Assembly (NCBI GenBank): GCA_033283265.1
Contig: JAWMQN010000002.1
Span: 744,001-808,000, forward strand
Direction of reading: 5' to 3'
Length of the DNA: 64,000 nt
From: Mangrovimicrobium sp033283265
GTDB lineage: Bacteria > Pseudomonadota > Gammaproteobacteria > Pseudomonadales > Halieaceae
Under the pieces are notes generated by a model. The model saw only the letters and a list, made by a program, of their open reading frames with translations. It did no database searches and had not been told where the DNA came from. Positions within the stretch are counted from its first letter, which is position 1, and each line of letters starts with the position of its first letter. Positions 17,917 to 26,252 of the stretch are shown here, one piece after another. The position numbers and the translations under genes are program-made.

Positions 17917-18213
17917 TCACTCCGCCGTGCTCGGAACTACCGGCGCCCGGCGGGCGAAGGCGGGAATTTCCGGAAAGCGGTGGAAGTCCTGCCAGCCATC
18001 GCCGAGGGCATCGTCGAGTGAGCAGCCGAAGGCATCGCGGTAACAACCATCCATCAGTTGCTGGAGCACGTCGGGGTTTGCGCCGAGCAAAACTGCCGCC
18101 TCCATCAGGCCCTCCGTGCGCAGGCGCTGCGCCGGCGGCAGGTCGTCGCCGGCGGCGAGGGCCGCGAACATCGCCCGGTAACGGCGTTCGATCTCGGTCT
18201 CGAGTAATTTCAC
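17917..18213 (-). CDS. Small helical protein of unknown function
   Basis: 98 aa. MKLLETEIERRYRAMFAALA opens a mostly helical protein with no signal peptide or membrane segment. The middle (RLRTEGLMEAAVLLGANPDV) and the aromatic C-terminal part (GDGWQDFHRFPEIPAFARRA) look conserved-protein-like, but I do not recognise the family. It lies 35 bp upstream of the DUF4136 gene on the same strand. The codon use matches its neighbours, which supports a real gene. Confidence 0.6.
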   Translation of the reverse strand: MKLLETEIERRYRAMFAALAAGDDLPPAQRLRTEGLMEAAVLLGANPDVLQQLMDGCYRDAFGCSLDDALGDGWQDFHRFPEIPAFARRAPVVPSTAE

Positions 18214-18317
18214 GGCGCGATGCCCTCCAATCCGCTGGCGGCCAGTATGCGCCGCTGGTGAAAACCGTTAAAGTCAGGTGAACTAACAACAGTCGTGTGC
18301 TGACGAATCAGCTTTAC

Positions 18318-18433
18318 GGCATATGGCGGATACTGCCTGCCGGAACACGCCAAACAGCGCACATCCTTGTGCAGGCTCGGTCGGCGACGTCCTGTCGCCT
18401 CACGGTTCCAGCAGGCAGTATCCGCCATATGCC
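18318..18433 (+). repeat. Variable-arm/constant-core palindromic element, copy B
   Basis: 28-nt arms at 18318-18345 and 18406-18433 pair except for one or two bases next to the core. The 60-bp core (18346-18405) matches copies C and D with scattered changes. In the inner hairpin the pair T-A of the other copies is C-G here (GCACA...TGTGC against GTACA...TGTAC), a compensatory change. It lies in the 287-bp gap between divergent genes and is likely transcribed in the ggt leader. The rest of the gap shows no gene. Confidence 0.85.
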
Positions 18434-18500
18434 TCGCAAGCACCGGAGCATCGGGACTCTGGATTTGCCCGCGAACAACTACAGGAACCGATCCAACAAA

Positions 18501-20246
18501 GTGAAGAAAATGCTGCACCGCCTGCTGACCATACTGTTGCTCATTCCCGCCCTGCTTGCGCCTCCAGTGCACGCCGACACCCGCCCCGGCACCGCCCTGC
18601 CCATCATCGACTACGGCGAGCGCTTCCTCCCCGAAGTAGCGCAGCACGGCATGGTGGTGGGGCCGGAGCGGCTGGCGACGGAAATCGGCCTCGACATGCT
18701 GCGCCGCGGCGGCAACGCGGTCGACGCCGCGGTCGCCACGGGCTTCGCCCTCGCCGTCACCTACCCGCGGGCGGGCAATATCGGCGGCGGCGGCTTCATG
18801 CTGATTCACCTGGCGGAAAGCGATAAGCAAATCTTCATCGACTATCGCGAGATGGCACCGGCCGCCGCGACCCGCGACATGTTCCTCAACGCCGACGGCC
18901 AGGTGGACAAGCAAAAGGAGTATTTCAGCCTGCAGGCCGCGGGGGTGCCCGGCACGGTGGCCGGCCTGCTCCACGCACTGGACAGCTACGGCAGCCTGTC
19001 GCGCAAGCAGGTGCTGGCACCCGCCATCGCGCTGGCAGAGCAGGGCTTTCCGCTCAGCTACGCGCTGGCCAAGGACCTCGAGGGCCGCGCCCTGATGCTC
19101 GGCATGGACGCCGAGAGCCGGAAAATCTTCTTCCGCGCGGACGGCTCGGCCTACGCCATTGGCGACACCTTCCGCCAGCCCGACCTGGCCTGGACCCTGC
19201 GCCAGGTCGCCGAGCGCGGCAACGACGGCTTCTACCGCGGCCCGGTGGCGGAGAAGATCGCCGCGGCCATGCAGGCCGGCGGCGGCATCATGACGGCGGC
19301 CGACCTCGCCGCCTACCGCGCCGTCGAGCGCGAACCGGTGCGCGGCACCTTCCAGGGCTTCGAGATTGTCTCGGCGCCGCCGCCCTCCTCCGGCGGCATC
19401 CACATCGTGCAGATGCTCAACATCCTCGAGGGCTACGACCTGGCGGCGATGGGCCACAACAGCGCCAGCTACATCCACCACCTGGCGGAGACCATGAAAC
19501 GGGCCTACGCCGATCGCAGCGAGTACCTCGGCGACCCGGACTTCGTCGAGGTGCCGAAGCGCCTCACCGACAAGGGCTACGCCGCCGACCTGCGGGCGGG
19601 CATCGACCCGGCCAGGGCCACGCCGGCGACGGCGATCAAACCGGGGCTGACCCCGGTCAGCGAAAGCAGGGACACCACCCACTACAGCGTCGCCGACGCG
19701 GCGGGCAACGTCGTCGCCAACACCTATACGCTGAACTTCAGCTTCGGCAACCACCGGGTAGTCGCCGGCACCGGCATGCTGCTGAACAACGAGATGGCGG
19801 ATTTCGCCGCCGCTCCGGGCACCGCCAACGCCTTCGGCCTGGTGCAGGGCGAGCGCAACCGGATCGAGGGCGGCAAGCGGCCGCTGTCCTCGATGTCGCC
19901 GACCCTGGTGTTCCGCGGCGGCAAGCCGTGGCTGGCCACCGGCAGTCCCGGCGGCAGCCAGATCATCAGCACGGTGCTGCAGACCATCCTCAACGCGATG
20001 GCCTTCGACATGAATATCGCCACCGCGGCGATGAGCCCGCGGGTGCACCACCAGTGGCAGCCGGACAGCCTGCTGCTGGAGCAGGGCATCAGCCCGGACA
20101 CGCTGCAACTGCTGCAGGCGCGCGGCCAGCCGGCCGAGTACACCGAGCGCACGCTGGGCCGCACCCAGTCCATCATGCTGGAAAACGGCTGGCTGTTCGG
20201 GGCGACGGATACCCGCCGACCCGAGGGCCACGTGGCCTTTTACTGA
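18501..20246 (+). CDS. ggt: Gamma-glutamyltransferase
   Basis: 581 aa from GTG at 18501 (AGGA 14 bases upstream); ATG at 18510 is the alternative. Either gives a signal peptide (KKMLHRLLTILLLIPALLAP, then PVHA). The proenzyme cleaves itself before the catalytic Thr in DTTHYSVADAAGNVVANTYT (Thr about 392). Substrate residues in NIGGGGFMLIHL and TGSPGGSQIIS are present. Periplasmic enzyme that splits glutathione and other gamma-glutamyl compounds. Extending the frame to 18297 would run through repeat B and was rejected. Confidence 0.94.
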   Translation: MKKMLHRLLTILLLIPALLAPPVHADTRPGTALPIIDYGERFLPEVAQHGMVVGPERLATEIGLDMLRRGGNAVDAAVATGFALAVTYPRAGNIGGGGFMLIHLAESDKQIFIDYREMAPAAATRDMFLNADGQVDKQKEYFSLQAAGVPGTVAGLLHALDSYGSLSRKQVLAPAIALAEQGFPLSYALAKDLEGRALMLGMDAESRKIFFRADGSAYAIGDTFRQPDLAWTLRQVAERGNDGFYRGPVAEKIAAAMQAGGGIMTAADLAAYRAVEREPVRGTFQGFEIVSAPPPSSGGIHIVQMLNILEGYDLAAMGHNSASYIHHLAETMKRAYADRSEYLGDPDFVEVPKRLTDKGYAADLRAGIDPARATPATAIKPGLTPVSESRDTTHYSVADAAGNVVANTYTLNFSFGNHRVVAGTGMLLNNEMADFAAAPGTANAFGLVQGERNRIEGGKRPLSSMSPTLVFRGGKPWLATGSPGGSQIISTVLQTILNAMAFDMNIATAAMSPRVHHQWQPDSLLLEQGISPDTLQLLQARGQPAEYTERTLGRTQSIMLENGWLFGATDTRRPEGHVAFY

Positions 20247-20271
20247 CGGAACGCGGGAGAGCGCCTATACT
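20243..20271 (+). promoter_or_regulatory. Candidate promoter of the envelope cluster
   Basis: CTGACG (20243-20248) and TATACT (20266-20271) are spaced by 17 bp, 60 bp before the first gene of the 20.3-35.6 kb cluster. The -35 box overlaps the ggt stop codon. Visual match only. Confidence 0.4.
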
Positions 20272-20330
20272 CCGTGTGTTATTCCTGTGCAGTTGAACAA
20301 GGCCTGTCCGCGGCCCATAAGAGGCAACTG

Positions 20331-21668
20331 ATGGGTAGACCGTTACCACGCGCCATTGCCCTCATTCTGACAGCGCCGCTGCTGGCGGCGAGCTGCGTCT
20401 TCGGCACCGAGCTGTCGCCGGAAACCATTGCAGCCCCCGGTGTCGTGCAGCCGGCACTCTCCAGTGACTCGCCCCCCGCAGAGGGCGAACGGCGCGGCCT
20501 GCTGACCGGCTCGGTGCCGATACTCAATCACGCCGACGAGCCGGTTGACGGCAAACCGGTCATCGCCGCCCAGGCGCTGGATTTCCGCAAGGCCATTCGC
20601 GCCCTCGAGTCGGAGCACGGCGCTTACGCCGGCCAGTTGTCCGAGTACCTGCAGAGCCTCGGCCTCGACCTGCAGCGCAGCGGCATGCACGCGGAGGCGG
20701 TGGAGGTGTTCAAGCGCGGCGTGCACCTCGCCCGTATCAACGAGGGCCTGTACAGCGCGGAGCAGATCCCGCTGCTGGAGAAGGAGATCGACAGCCATAT
20801 CGCCCTCGGCGAGTACAGCGTCGCCGACGAGCGCCAGTTCTACCTGTACCGGGTGCAGATGCGCAACCTGGATGCGGGCCCCGACCGCGCCGAGGCATTC
20901 CTGGAGCAGGCCAACTGGCAGTACTACGCCTACCGCCTCGGGCTCGAGCGCGACAACTTCAATCGCCTGGTCAGCATCTGGGACCTGAACAACCTCGCGC
21001 TCAACGATATCGCCAAGCTCGAGGGGCAGGCCTCGGTCTCGCTGCTGACCCCGTTGCGCGGGATGCTGCGGGCCCAGTACCTGATTGCCGACTACAATTT
21101 CAACAAGACCGAGTACGCCCTGACCAGCAGCGACACCTACGCGGCGCAGGCGCAACTCAACCGCTTCAACGCCTTTCGCGCGCAGAACTTCGGCAAGGGC
21201 GAGACCGTGGTCAGGTCGATCTACGAGATCGAGGTCAGCAACCACGGCGAGAACAGCCCGGAGGCGGCCGAGGCCCAGGCCCTGCAGGGCGACTGGTTGC
21301 TCTATCACGGGCAGCGCAACGCGGCCGCCGAGTACTATCAACTGGCGGTAGCGGAACTTGCCCCGCTGGACGATGCCGAAACAGAAGTGGAACGGCTGTT
21401 CGGCGAGCCGGTGGAACTGCCCGACGACGACGTGGTTCGCCTGCTGCCGCCACCGGTCCCCCCGGAACAGGGTGACCTGGTGGTGCAGTTCTCGGTCAGC
21501 GCCAGCGGGCGGGTGACCGACCTCGAACGGCTGGACGACAGGGATCTCAACCAGGGTGTGGTCAACCGCATCCTGCGCGCACTGCGCGGCACCCGCTTCC
21601 GGCCGCGCCTGACCAGCGAAGGGCCGGTGGATACAGACAAGGTGATCAGGGCCTATGAAATCAAATGA
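20331..21668 (+). CDS. TonB-C/AgmX-type C-terminal domain protein, probable lipoprotein
   Basis: 445 aa from the ATG at 20331 (GAGG just upstream). The N-terminal signal MGRPLPRAIALILTAPLLAA ends in SC; Cys22 fits a loose lipobox. The middle (about 80-360) is alpha-helical and TPR-like (LRSSGMHAEAVEVFKRGVHL-type repeats). The last 75 residues resemble a TonB C-terminal or AgmX/PglI domain: LVVQFSVSASGRVTDLERLD and ILRALRGTRFRPRLTSEGPV. It lacks the membrane anchor and Pro-rich linker of true TonB. First gene of the envelope cluster; overlaps the next by 14 bp. Confidence 0.7.
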   Translation: MGRPLPRAIALILTAPLLAASCVFGTELSPETIAAPGVVQPALSSDSPPAEGERRGLLTGSVPILNHADEPVDGKPVIAAQALDFRKAIRALESEHGAYAGQLSEYLQSLGLDLQRSGMHAEAVEVFKRGVHLARINEGLYSAEQIPLLEKEIDSHIALGEYSVADERQFYLYRVQMRNLDAGPDRAEAFLEQANWQYYAYRLGLERDNFNRLVSIWDLNNLALNDIAKLEGQASVSLLTPLRGMLRAQYLIADYNFNKTEYALTSSDTYAAQAQLNRFNAFRAQNFGKGETVVRSIYEIEVSNHGENSPEAAEAQALQGDWLLYHGQRNAAAEYYQLAVAELAPLDDAETEVERLFGEPVELPDDDVVRLLPPPVPPEQGDLVVQFSVSASGRVTDLERLDDRDLNQGVVNRILRALRGTRFRPRLTSEGPVDTDKVIRAYEIK

Positions 21669-22890
21669 GCCAGCCGGCGCTGCCGCCGGCGACGCTTGCC
21701 AACGCCGGCTGCGAAGCACCGCGGCGCTGGGGCTGGTGTGCACCTGCCTGTTGCTGGCGGGCTGCCCGAGCGCCAGCAACCCGACCCAGACCCAGTCGCC
21801 GAGCATGCCCTCACCGTCCTCTTCGTCGTCGAGCTCAAGCAGCAGCGCGTCCGGGAGCAGCTCCAGCTCGCCGAGTTCCTCGAGCAGTTCCTCATCCACG
21901 GCCTCGCGTTCATCGACCTCCTCCGGCAGTTCCTCCTCGAGCGCCTCCGGCTCCGCCAGTTCTTCCGGCGCTTCCGGCAGCTCGGGTACAACTGCCTCAG
22001 GCAGTACCTCGATGCCCGGCTCCCCGGCCAGCGGCTCGAGCAGCGACGTCAGCAGCGGCAACATGCCGGGCAGCAACGGGCCGATGGGCGGAGCCAGCGC
22101 GGGCAACAGCCAGGGCGGCGCCGGCGCTGACATGCCCAGCGGGGGGGCCAACGGCCAGGCCCGCAGCGGCAGCGGCCCGGGCTTCGAACCCGGCGGCGGC
22201 CTCGGCCTGCCGAGCATGGAAGACGAACCCAGCTTCGAGAACGGCTACCCCGGCCAGGAAGGCGACGGCGCTGCTGCCGCCAACGGCCAGGGTGAGATGG
22301 CTGGCAACGCCAGCAGTGGTGCGGGTACGGACAGCGGCAAAGCTGGCGGCAACAGCGGCAACGGCACCTCCGGGGGCTATGGCCAGGGTTCTGGCAGCAG
22401 TGGCAGCGGCGGCCCCCCGGGCACGGGCGAATACGGCGGCATGCCCGGCTCCGCCGGCGGCGGTGTCCTCACCCCCGCGGAACAGGTCGCCATTCTCGAC
22501 GCCGAACTGGAAAAGGGCACCGGTGATTTCGACAGCATGATTCTCGAGGAGCAGGAACGGCAGCGGCAGAGCGCGCGCACCATCAGCAGCGACCGCGCCC
22601 AGAGCGCCGCCCGCGGCACCGCGGCGGGCGAGTCCCCCTACGGTGGCGAGGTGGCCAGCGCCGGCGGCGTCTACGGCGGCAGTTACGGCGGCGGCATCGG
22701 CGGTGCCAGCGCCGGCGGCGGCAGCCCGCCCCCGGATGCGGCCAAGTACCCGCCCCCCGCGGACATACCCTCCGGCGATGACGACGACGTCGTCGCCCGC
22801 CAGTTGCGCGAGGCCGCCATGCGCGAGCCCGACCCGGCGGTGCGGGAAAAACTCTGGGACGAATATCGCAAGTACAAGGGCATCAACTGA
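21655..22890 (+). CDS. Ser/Gly-rich low-complexity lipoprotein
   Basis: 411 aa. Lipoprotein signal ends at LLLAGC (Cys37). Residues about 48-140 are nearly all Ser with Ala, Gly, Pro and Thr; 140-300 are Gly/Ser/Asn-rich, likely disordered or a cell-wall-spanning tether. The C-terminal 110 residues are more ordered (LTPAEQVAILDAELEKGTGD, then a charged end RQLREAAMREPDPAVREKLW). Function unknown. The frame is supported by the lipobox, coupling to both neighbours (14-bp overlap upstream, TGATG downstream) and a structured C-terminus. Confidence 0.75.
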   Translation: MKSNEPAGAAAGDACQRRLRSTAALGLVCTCLLLAGCPSASNPTQTQSPSMPSPSSSSSSSSSSASGSSSSSPSSSSSSSSTASRSSTSSGSSSSSASGSASSSGASGSSGTTASGSTSMPGSPASGSSSDVSSGNMPGSNGPMGGASAGNSQGGAGADMPSGGANGQARSGSGPGFEPGGGLGLPSMEDEPSFENGYPGQEGDGAAAANGQGEMAGNASSGAGTDSGKAGGNSGNGTSGGYGQGSGSSGSGGPPGTGEYGGMPGSAGGGVLTPAEQVAILDAELEKGTGDFDSMILEEQERQRQSARTISSDRAQSAARGTAAGESPYGGEVASAGGVYGGSYGGGIGGASAGGGSPPPDAAKYPPPADIPSGDDDDVVARQLREAAMREPDPAVREKLWDEYRKYKGIN

Positions 22891-24134
22891 TGTGTGAGCG
22901 CGTCGTGAACAGGCCGGAACGCTGGCGGGCAGCCCTGCTCCTGTGCGTCCTCGCCCTGCTCGGCGGCTGCGTCAGCTCAACGGTCAAAACCACCTCGGTA
23001 CCGCCGATTGCCACCCCCAGCCAGCCCCTCACCGACCAGCAGTTACTCGATGTCGGCATAGCCATCTTCGACACCGGCATCGACGACTACGACGCCGACG
23101 AGGACGAGCCGATCTACCCCGAGGTGCGCAAGGCCGAGTCGCGCTTCATGCCCAACCAGCTGGCCCAGGCGATGCAACAGAGCGGTGCCTGGGGCGCGGT
23201 GCGCGTGGTGCCGGACCCGGAGCGGCTCTCGGACCTCTCGGTCCACGGCAAGATCGTCCACTCCGACGGCGAGCGTCTCGACCTGGCAATCACCGCCCGC
23301 GATTCCCGCGGCCAGCAGTGGCTGGCCAAGACCTACACCGGCCACGCCAGCGCCTACGCCTACAAGGCCGGTACCCTGAGCACCTACGACCCCTTCCAGG
23401 CGGTCTACAACACGGTGGCCAACGACCTGCTGGCAAAACTCGAGGAGCGCTCGCTGGCGGAGCGCGACGACATCCGCACCACCACCGAGCTGCGCTTCGC
23501 CGGCAGCTTCGCCCCCGAAGCCTTTGGCGACTACCTCGCCGAGGACAAGGACGGCCAGATCAAGCTGCTGCGCCTGCCCGCGGCGGGTGACCCGATGCTC
23601 GAGCGCATCGACCAGATCCGCGAGCGCGATCACGCCTATGTCGACACGATGCAGGAGTACTACAACCAGTTCGGCGAGCAGATGTACTCCCCCTACCAGG
23701 AATGGCGCAAGCAGAGCTTCCAGGAAGCCATCGCCATGCAGGAACTCAAGGCCGAGAGCCAGCGCAACCTGATCCTCGGCGCGGTCGCGGTCGCCGCGGG
23801 CATTGCCGGGGTCGCCGGTGGTGACAGCGCGACCACCCGGGCGATGGGCAATGTCGCGGTCATCGGCGGCGGCTACCTGCTCAAGAGCGGCCTCGACAAG
23901 CGCAACGAGGCGCAGATCCACGTCGAGGCGCTGGAGGAGCTGGGCATGTCGCTGGAGGCGGAGATCACTCCGCAGGTGATTGAACTGGAGGACCGCAGTA
24001 TTACCCTGAGTGGCTCGGTGGAAGACCAGTACGCACAATGGCGCAGTCTGCTGGCGGAGATTTATGCGACTGAGATTGGGGCGTTGGAGTTGCCGGATGA
24101 TGGGGGTGTTGCGGGGACGGTTAGCGCCGAGTGA
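22890..24134 (+). CDS. Lipoprotein of unknown function
   Basis: 414 aa. Signal peptide ends ALLGGC (Cys27), mature start CVSSTVKTTSVPP. The N-terminal domain (about 40-170) resembles lipoproteins that sense or oppose envelope changes (VGIAIFDTGIDDYDADEDEP, then VPDPERLSDLSVHGKIVHSD). The middle is helical, with a glycine-rich hydrophobic stretch near 290-330 (LGAVAVAAGIAGVAGGDSAT). The C-terminal ITLSGSVEDQYAQWRSLLAE resembles a BON-like strand-helix unit, but the match is weak. Start coupled to the previous stop (TGATG). Family not recognised with certainty. Confidence 0.72.
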   Translation: MCERVVNRPERWRAALLLCVLALLGGCVSSTVKTTSVPPIATPSQPLTDQQLLDVGIAIFDTGIDDYDADEDEPIYPEVRKAESRFMPNQLAQAMQQSGAWGAVRVVPDPERLSDLSVHGKIVHSDGERLDLAITARDSRGQQWLAKTYTGHASAYAYKAGTLSTYDPFQAVYNTVANDLLAKLEERSLAERDDIRTTTELRFAGSFAPEAFGDYLAEDKDGQIKLLRLPAAGDPMLERIDQIRERDHAYVDTMQEYYNQFGEQMYSPYQEWRKQSFQEAIAMQELKAESQRNLILGAVAVAAGIAGVAGGDSATTRAMGNVAVIGGGYLLKSGLDKRNEAQIHVEALEELGMSLEAEITPQVIELEDRSITLSGSVEDQYAQWRSLLAEIYATEIGALELPDDGGVAGTVSAE

Positions 24135-24161
24135 GGGCTCTGCCGTGCCACGCTGGTGGTC

Positions 24162-24279
24162 ACTCAAGCAGCTGTACTTGCCCGGTGAAACACGCCAAAA
24201 AGCGTACCTCCATGTACAGGCTCAATCGGCGACGTCCTGTCGCCTCATGGTTTCACCGGGCAAGTACAGCTGCTCGAGT
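24162..24279 (+). repeat. Variable-arm/constant-core palindromic element, copy C
   Basis: 29-nt arms at 24162-24190 and 24251-24279 pair with one mismatch. The 60-bp core (24191-24250) differs from copy D at one base. Core hairpins: GGCGAC-GTCCT-GTCGCC and GTACCT-CC-ATGTAC. It starts 27 bp after the stop of the preceding lipoprotein gene. Confidence 0.88.
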
Positions 24280-24461
24280 TCGCACTTTGTAGATGTGCTC
24301 GTGGAAGCTGTTCCCCCAGGCCGCGATATTGGATACCGGACGATCCGGGATTATGGCTCCAGCGCAATCATCAGGCCCCTCATCCTCGCTTCTCACTGCC
24401 ACCGATAATCGCCACACAGCAGCCCTGCCTACCCGCCCCTGAGCATGATCCAAAGTGCTGA
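24280..24461. other. Non-coding spacer between repeat copies C and D
   Basis: 182 bp between the two oppositely oriented elements. A CCGGA-CGA-TCCGG hairpin near 24336-24348 is the only structure seen; no gene is supported. The full gap 24135-24728 holds only repeats C and D, this spacer and about 150 bp of upstream sequence for the next gene. Confidence 0.5.
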
Positions 24462-24579
24462 AGGGCTTCACCTTGCAGACCCTGTTGAAACCATGAGGCG
24501 ACAGGACGTCGCCGATTGAGCCTGTACATGGATGTACGCTTTTTGGCGTGTTTCAACAGGGTCTGCAAGGTGAAGCCCT
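24462..24579 (-). repeat. Variable-arm/constant-core palindromic element, copy D
   Basis: 29-nt arms at 24462-24490 and 24551-24579 are perfectly complementary, and share nothing with the arms of copy C except the few bases next to the core. The core (24491-24550) is the reverse complement of core C with one difference. Inner hairpin GTACAT-CC-ATGTAC is perfect here. C and D form an inverted pair 182 bp apart. Confidence 0.9.
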
Positions 24580-24728
24580 GGCGGTCGAATCAGGCACCAA
24601 ACGGCACACACCCGGCGTCCACGGGAAAACGAGAACCACAAGACAAGCGTGAACCAAACGAATAAAGTTGAACTCATAGAAATACACGCCACCGACAGAA
24701 CCAGCCCCGAGTAAGGCCCGACCACCCA

Positions 24729-26252
24729 ATGCCATCGCCGCAAGAGCCATTGCAAGCCACGGCCACCGAGCCCGCCAACCCACCCGAGCCAGAGTACTTC
24801 GAAACCGCCGGCACCCCGCGCTGGGTACTCCCCGGGCTGGGCGTGCTGGTAGTGGTGCTCGCCCTGGTCGTGTTCTGGCTGCCCGGGCAGATCAAGCCTG
24901 CGACACCGCCCACCCCAAGCCAGCCAGAGACCTCCGCTGTCGACAGCAAACCGAAAAGCTCCCCCGCCGCCAGCGACAAAGACAGCGGCCCGGCCGCCAC
25001 GCCCTGGAACGACGCCCAGGCAGCGAAGCTGCGCAAGGAAGCCAAGGACGCCCTGGAGGCACTGCTCGAAGTGCAGTTCGACCTCGAGGAGCGCGGCGTC
25101 GAACTGTGGGCGACAGCCGACTACGGCGCGGCGCTGGAAGTGGCAAAAGCGGGCGACGAGCTTTACCGCCAGCATCAATACGTCGAGGCGAAGGACAAAT
25201 TCCAGCAGGCGCTCACGGCACTGGAGGCCATCGCCGCCAGCATCCCCGAGGTGATGGATACGCAACTGGTGCAAATTGCCGCCGCCATCGAAGCGGGCGA
25301 GCTGGAGGCCGCGGAGCAGGCACTGGCCATCGCCGAACGGCTGGAGGCGGAGAACGCCGCCCTGCCGGAACTGCGGCAGCGGGTCGCCGCCCTGCCAGGG
25401 GTGATCGAACAACTGGAACGCGCCGCCGCGGCCGAGACCGACGGCGACCTCGCAGCGGCCAGGGCCGCGCTGCAACAGGCGGTCGAGCTGGACCCGCTGC
25501 ACCAGCGCGCCGCCGCGGAACTGGCCCGGGTCGACGCCGCCCTCGCCGAAGTCGAGTTCAGCGACGCCATGAGCGCCGGCTACCGGGCATTGGACGGCGG
25601 CGACTGGGGCGCAGCCCGCCAGCAGTTCAAGCGCGCCGCCGGACTGCGCGCAGGTTCCAGCGAGGCCCAGGCGGCGCTGGCGGAGCTGGCCGTCGCCGAG
25701 CAGTCCGGCCGGCTCGCCAGCCTGCAGCGGCAGGGCGAGCGGCAGGCTGCGGCGGAGGACTGGGACGCGGCGGTGAAAACCTACCAACAGGCGCTGGCGG
25801 TGGATGACAGCGTGGTATTCGCCCACGACGGCCTGCCCCGGGCACGCCAGCGCGCGGCGCTCGACCAGGCCCTGCAGGCGGTGATCGACAACCCGCAGCG
25901 GCTGTCGGATGTCGCGGTGGCGGAATCCACTGCGACGCTGCTGAATGAAGCCGGGGCAGTCAGCGACACCGGCCCCAAACTGCGCAGCCAGGTCGCGACG
26001 GTCGAGGACCTGCTGGAGAAAGCCAACACGGTGATCCCGGTCACCTTCAGCTCGGACGGCCAGACCGAGGTGCTGATCTACAAGGTGGCGCGCCTCGGCA
26101 CCTTCCAGCAGCGCGAGCTGGAACTGCGCCCGGGCAGCTACCGGGTGCGCGGCTCCCGGGTCGGTTACCGCGACGTCCTCTACACTCTCGAGGTCAGCCA
26201 CGACGCCCCGCCGCCCACCCTGGCAGTGATGTGCACGGAGAAAATCCTTTGA
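24729..26252 (+). CDS. Membrane-anchored TPR protein of the envelope cluster
   Basis: 507 aa. A Pro-rich cytoplasmic N-terminus (about 30 aa) precedes one membrane helix (WVLPGLGVLVVVLALVVFWL, 32-51), so the protein is probably N-in with a periplasmic body. Residues 95-400 are Ala/Glu-rich TPR and coiled-coil repeats (ALEAIAASIPEVMDT, AARAALQQAVELDPLHQRAA, AAVKTYQQALAVDDSVVFAH). The C-terminal 85 residues form a PEGA-like strand domain (FQQRELELRPGSYRVRGSRV). It overlaps the next gene, which also carries PEGA repeats. Probably a periplasmic scaffold. Confidence 0.78.
   Translation: MPSPQEPLQATATEPANPPEPEYFETAGTPRWVLPGLGVLVVVLALVVFWLPGQIKPATPPTPSQPETSAVDSKPKSSPAASDKDSGPAATPWNDAQAAKLRKEAKDALEALLEVQFDLEERGVELWATADYGAALEVAKAGDELYRQHQYVEAKDKFQQALTALEAIAASIPEVMDTQLVQIAAAIEAGELEAAEQALAIAERLEAENAALPELRQRVAALPGVIEQLERAAAAETDGDLAAARAALQQAVELDPLHQRAAAELARVDAALAEVEFSDAMSAGYRALDGGDWGAARQQFKRAAGLRAGSSEAQAALAELAVAEQSGRLASLQRQGERQAAAEDWDAAVKTYQQALAVDDSVVFAHDGLPRARQRAALDQALQAVIDNPQRLSDVAVAESTATLLNEAGAVSDTGPKLRSQVATVEDLLEKANTVIPVTFSSDGQTEVLIYKVARLGTFQQRELELRPGSYRVRGSRVGYRDVLYTLEVSHDAPPPTLAVMCTEKIL

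Noticed and set aside
18210..20231. 673-codon open frame antisense to ggt
   Set aside because: Long antisense frames are expected in GC-rich coding DNA; ggt has complete motifs, and the antisense product has skewed composition (V/A/G/H/R/Q) with no domain. The same applies to frames opposite ptsP (9.7-7.4 kb), the PEGA gene (28.3-26.2 kb) and the VWA genes.
16506..24579. Integron attC sites
   Set aside because: attC sites have conserved ends and a variable middle; here the middle is conserved and the ends vary. No integrase and no cassette-like promoterless genes.
24162..24579. tRNA genes suggested by the cloverleaf-like folding of the elements
   Set aside because: No acceptor CCA context, no T-loop GTTCRA or anticodon-arm pattern, and the stem is far too long.
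24162..24579. Insertion sequence ends (C and D as terminal inverted repeats)
   Set aside because: The 182-bp interior has no transposase and each copy is a complete palindrome by itself.
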